Part shown: piece by piece, positions 36,249 to 38,073 of the stretch
Layout of the letters: every line of letters starts with the position of its first letter
Position numbering within the stretch: position 1 is the stretch's first letter
Origin: Bacillota bacterium
Lineage (GTDB): Bacteria; Bacillota; Sulfobacillia; Sulfobacillales; JAIMBI01
NCBI GenBank assembly: GCA_021795575.1
Contig: JAJYPH010000012.1
Span: 1 to 38,073 of the forward strand
Length of the DNA: 38,073 bases
Reading direction: 5' to 3'
Program-made: the position numbers and the translations under genes
Notes under the pieces: generated by a model
The model's input: the letters and a program-made list of their open reading frames with translations, nothing else
What the model was told of the DNA's origin: nothing
The model's database searches: none

Positions 36249-36920
36249 TCAGCGCCGGGCTCGCACATAGTTGGCCAGGTACTCGGGCGTCGGCGCGGTG
36301 GGGTTGGCCATCTGGCTGTCGGGCTCTACGGCGCCCGCGGTGACCTGCAGTGGGAGCACGCCGGCCCAGTGGGGCCAGCCGAGGTCTTCGACGTCGTCCT
36401 TGACCGGGCCGGTGCGCATTTTGGCGATGGCACCGGCGAGTGGGAGGCGCACCATCTGCGTCGCCCTCAGCTCCAGCGGCGACGGCGGGCGGGCGTCTTC
36501 CCAGCGGCCCGGGGCTACATGCTCCACCAGCGCCTTTAGGGCCATGAGCTTCTCGACCGGATCCGAGACCAGGGTCCCGAACCCTCTCACCACCACGGAC
36601 CGGTAGTTGAGCGAATGGTTGAAGGCGGATCGCGCCAGCACCAACCCGTCCACGAGGGTGACCGTGAGGCAGCACACGGCGGGCGACGCCATGGCCTTTA
36701 GGCTCGCGGCCGCCACGGCGCCGTGCACATACACCTGATCCCCCACGCGGGCATGGATGGTGGGCAGCACCCAGGGTTCCCCACGAATCACCACTCCCAG
36801 ATGGCACACCAGCGCCTCATCCAAAATCGCGTCGATGCTGTCCACATCGTAGTGGCCCCGCTCGGGGTGCCGCCGCACCCGATGCCTCACGCCCCGTGCG
36901 TCACTGCTCACCCATTTCAT
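36249..36920 (-). CDS. Pyridoxamine-phosphate-oxidase-like FMN split-barrel protein (NimA-like)
   Basis: A 223-residue protein of the FMN-binding split-barrel fold (Pyridox_oxase_2/NimA type). It has ILDEALVCHLGVVIRGEP near the N-terminus, then PTIHARVGDQVYVHGAVAA, CCLTVTLVDGLVLARSAFNHSLNYRSVVVRG in the middle (partly quoted) and a GPVKDDVEDLGWP...WAGVLPL ending. It probably binds a flavin or related cofactor; the reaction is unknown. ATG at 36920 has GGGGAG touching it, while GTG at 36911 has that site at nine bases, so the start may be there. Divergent from the broken MocR regulator. Confidence 0.85.
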   Translation of the reverse strand: MKWVSSDARGVRHRVRRHPERGHYDVDSIDAILDEALVCHLGVVIRGEPWVLPTIHARVGDQVYVHGAVAAASLKAMASPAVCCLTVTLVDGLVLARSAFNHSLNYRSVVVRGFGTLVSDPVEKLMALKALVEHVAPGRWEDARPPSPLELRATQMVRLPLAGAIAKMRTGPVKDDVEDLGWPHWAGVLPLQVTAGAVEPDSQMANPTAPTPEYLANYVRARR

Positions 36921-37048
36921 CTCCCCTGCCTACGTGCCGGTCTCCCGGTACAATGCAGTGTGCGGGCCAGTCGGCCCAGAGGCTAGATCCAGTTGTGACA
37001 CTTTCGTCTGGACCAGTCGCACCGGGTCTGCTGGAGGAGGTGGAGCGC

Positions 37049-38073
37049 GTGTCGCACGACAGCGCTGCCCGGTGGATCGCTGCACTGGCCTGGGTGGATC
37101 GGGATCCGGCTGTATCAGGCATTCCAGCCCGCGCTGCTGGAGGGGACGATGCCGGCCGGCACGCTGTGGCCATCATCGCGCCGCCTCGCGACGCTGCTCC
37201 ACGTGGCGCGAGGCACCGTGCTGCTGGCACTGGAGCCGCTGGTGGCCGAAGGCTACCTCGAGACCCGACCGGGATCGGGCACCCGCCTAGCCCGAACCCT
37301 TTACCCATCAACGCCCGACCCGCGACCCGAAACAGGTCCCAGGTCGCCAAAGCCGCTAACGCCCCGCGCAGTCCGTCCCTTGGCCGTGGGAGTACCCGCG
37401 GTCGACCCGGCGTCCTGGCGACGTCTTCGCCGCCTGGCCGCAGCCAGTTGGCGAGATAGCGATCAGCCTGCGGGTCTTCCCCTCGACGCATTCGGCGACC
37501 CCGCCCTCCGCGGGGCCCTCGCCGGCTATCTATACCGCGTCCGCGGCGTCGTGACTCAACCGGACCAGATCATGATCGCGCACGGCGGCCAGCGTGCTCA
37601 TGCGCCCCGGCCAGGCCGCATGGGTGGAGGACCCCGGATACCAGGGGGCGCAGGCCGCGTTCCGCGCCGCGGGCGCCCGCCTGATTCCGATCCCCGTCGA
37701 CGCGGAGGGCGTGCGCTGGATGGATGCCCCGGAGGTGCCCCGCCTGATGCATGTCACGCCGTCGCACCAGTACCCCCTGGGGTCGACGATGAGCATCGGC
37801 CGCCGGCAGGAGCTGTTGGCCTACGCGGCCCAGCACGACGCCTATATCTTAGAAGACGACTATGACAGCGAATTTCGCTATGAGGGCTATCCGCTCCCGT
37901 CTCTCCAGGGGATGGACACCAAGAGCCGCGTGATTTACGTCGGCACATTTTCCAAGGTGCTGGCGCCCACCTTGCGGCTGGGCTACGTGGTCCTGCCTCC
38001 GGCCCTCGTCGGTGCGTTTCGCGCGTGGCGCCGCGCCACGGACCAAGGCTCCCCGCTGCCGCTCCCGGCCGGC
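37049..38073 (+). pseudogene. MocR/GntR-type regulator with aminotransferase-like domain, frameshifted, partial
   Basis: Starts with GTG at 37049 after a strong GGAGGAGGT site. The first about 15 codons (to WVDRD) lead into a GntR winged-helix domain in the +1 frame (LYQAFQPALLEG, PSSRRLATLLHVARGTV, LVAEGYLETRPGSGT). A second shift at about 37590 moves from IMIAHGGQ to VLMRPGQAAWVEDPGY, with about six residues missing compared with the family. The rest is a good PLP-fold sequence (HVTPSHQYPLGSTMS, ILEDDYDSEFRYEGYP, and GTFSKVLAPTLRLGY with the PLP lysine) running open to the window end. Intact homologues regulate vitamin B6 or amino-acid genes. Sequencing error for the first shift cannot be excluded; the second involves missing residues. 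Confidence 0.85.

Overview
The window is GC-rich chromosomal DNA of a bacterium. Its backbone is the ribosomal-protein/RNA-polymerase locus on the minus strand: rpmG-secE-nusG-rplK-rplA at 27.5-29.8 kb and rplJ-rplL-rpoB-rpoC at 2.9-11.3 kb. A compact RpoC (1160 aa) and RpoB (1205 aa) without large lineage inserts, a canonical L10 leader, sigma-A-like promoters (TTGACA/TACAAT), strong AGGAGG ribosome-binding sites and frequent GTG starts suggest a high-GC Bacillota (Sulfobacillus/Thermaerobacter/Symbiobacterium-like). This is an inference from gene content and style; no 16S is present.

Layout. 1-2.8 kb: the end of a membrane protein, an orphan Phd-type antitoxin, a DUF998 membrane protein, a small membrane protein and a two-TM RCK ion channel with an abnormal selectivity filter. 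2.9-11.45 kb: rpoC, rpoB, rplL and rplJ, with the L10 leader, attenuator and a promoter of their own. 11.5-27.4 kb: about 16 kb of unrelated genes separating rplA from rplJ, which are normally adjacent. This block holds an M24 peptidase, an MFS transporter, three toxin-antitoxin modules (one Phd/VapC, two AbrB/PIN), a D-aminoacylase, a tightly overlapping operon (ornithine-cyclodeaminase family, GNAT, DUF1697, histidine phosphatase), an M1 aminopeptidase, an unrecognised 288-aa protein, an ECF-like sigma factor, a two-TM small protein and D-Ala-D-Ala ligase. 27.5-29.85 kb: rplA, rplK, nusG, secE and rpmG from one strong promoter. 29.9-33.7 kb: a divergent MFS transporter plus a GH31 glycosidase. 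33.7-35.2 kb: a decayed stretch with a gene interrupted by two in-frame TGA codons. 35.2-38.1 kb: a lipoprotein joining a PDZ-like region to a retropepsin-like protease, an FMN split-barrel protein, and a divergent MocR/GntR regulator broken by two frameshifts and cut by the window edge.

How the genes relate. The housekeeping genes form two transcription units, each with its own promoter, so splitting the cluster should not uncouple essential genes from transcription. The inserted genes are mostly amino-acid/peptide metabolism (Xaa-Pro-type peptidase, D-aminoacylase, OCD, M1 aminopeptidase, Ddl) mixed with toxin-antitoxin modules, as in accessory blocks.

I did not find a clearly new multi-gene system. 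The items most worth a second look are the split ribosomal cluster, the channel filter, the PDZ/retropepsin lipoprotein, the symmetric operator at the Phd/VapC promoter and the unrecognised 288-aa protein facing an ECF-like sigma factor.
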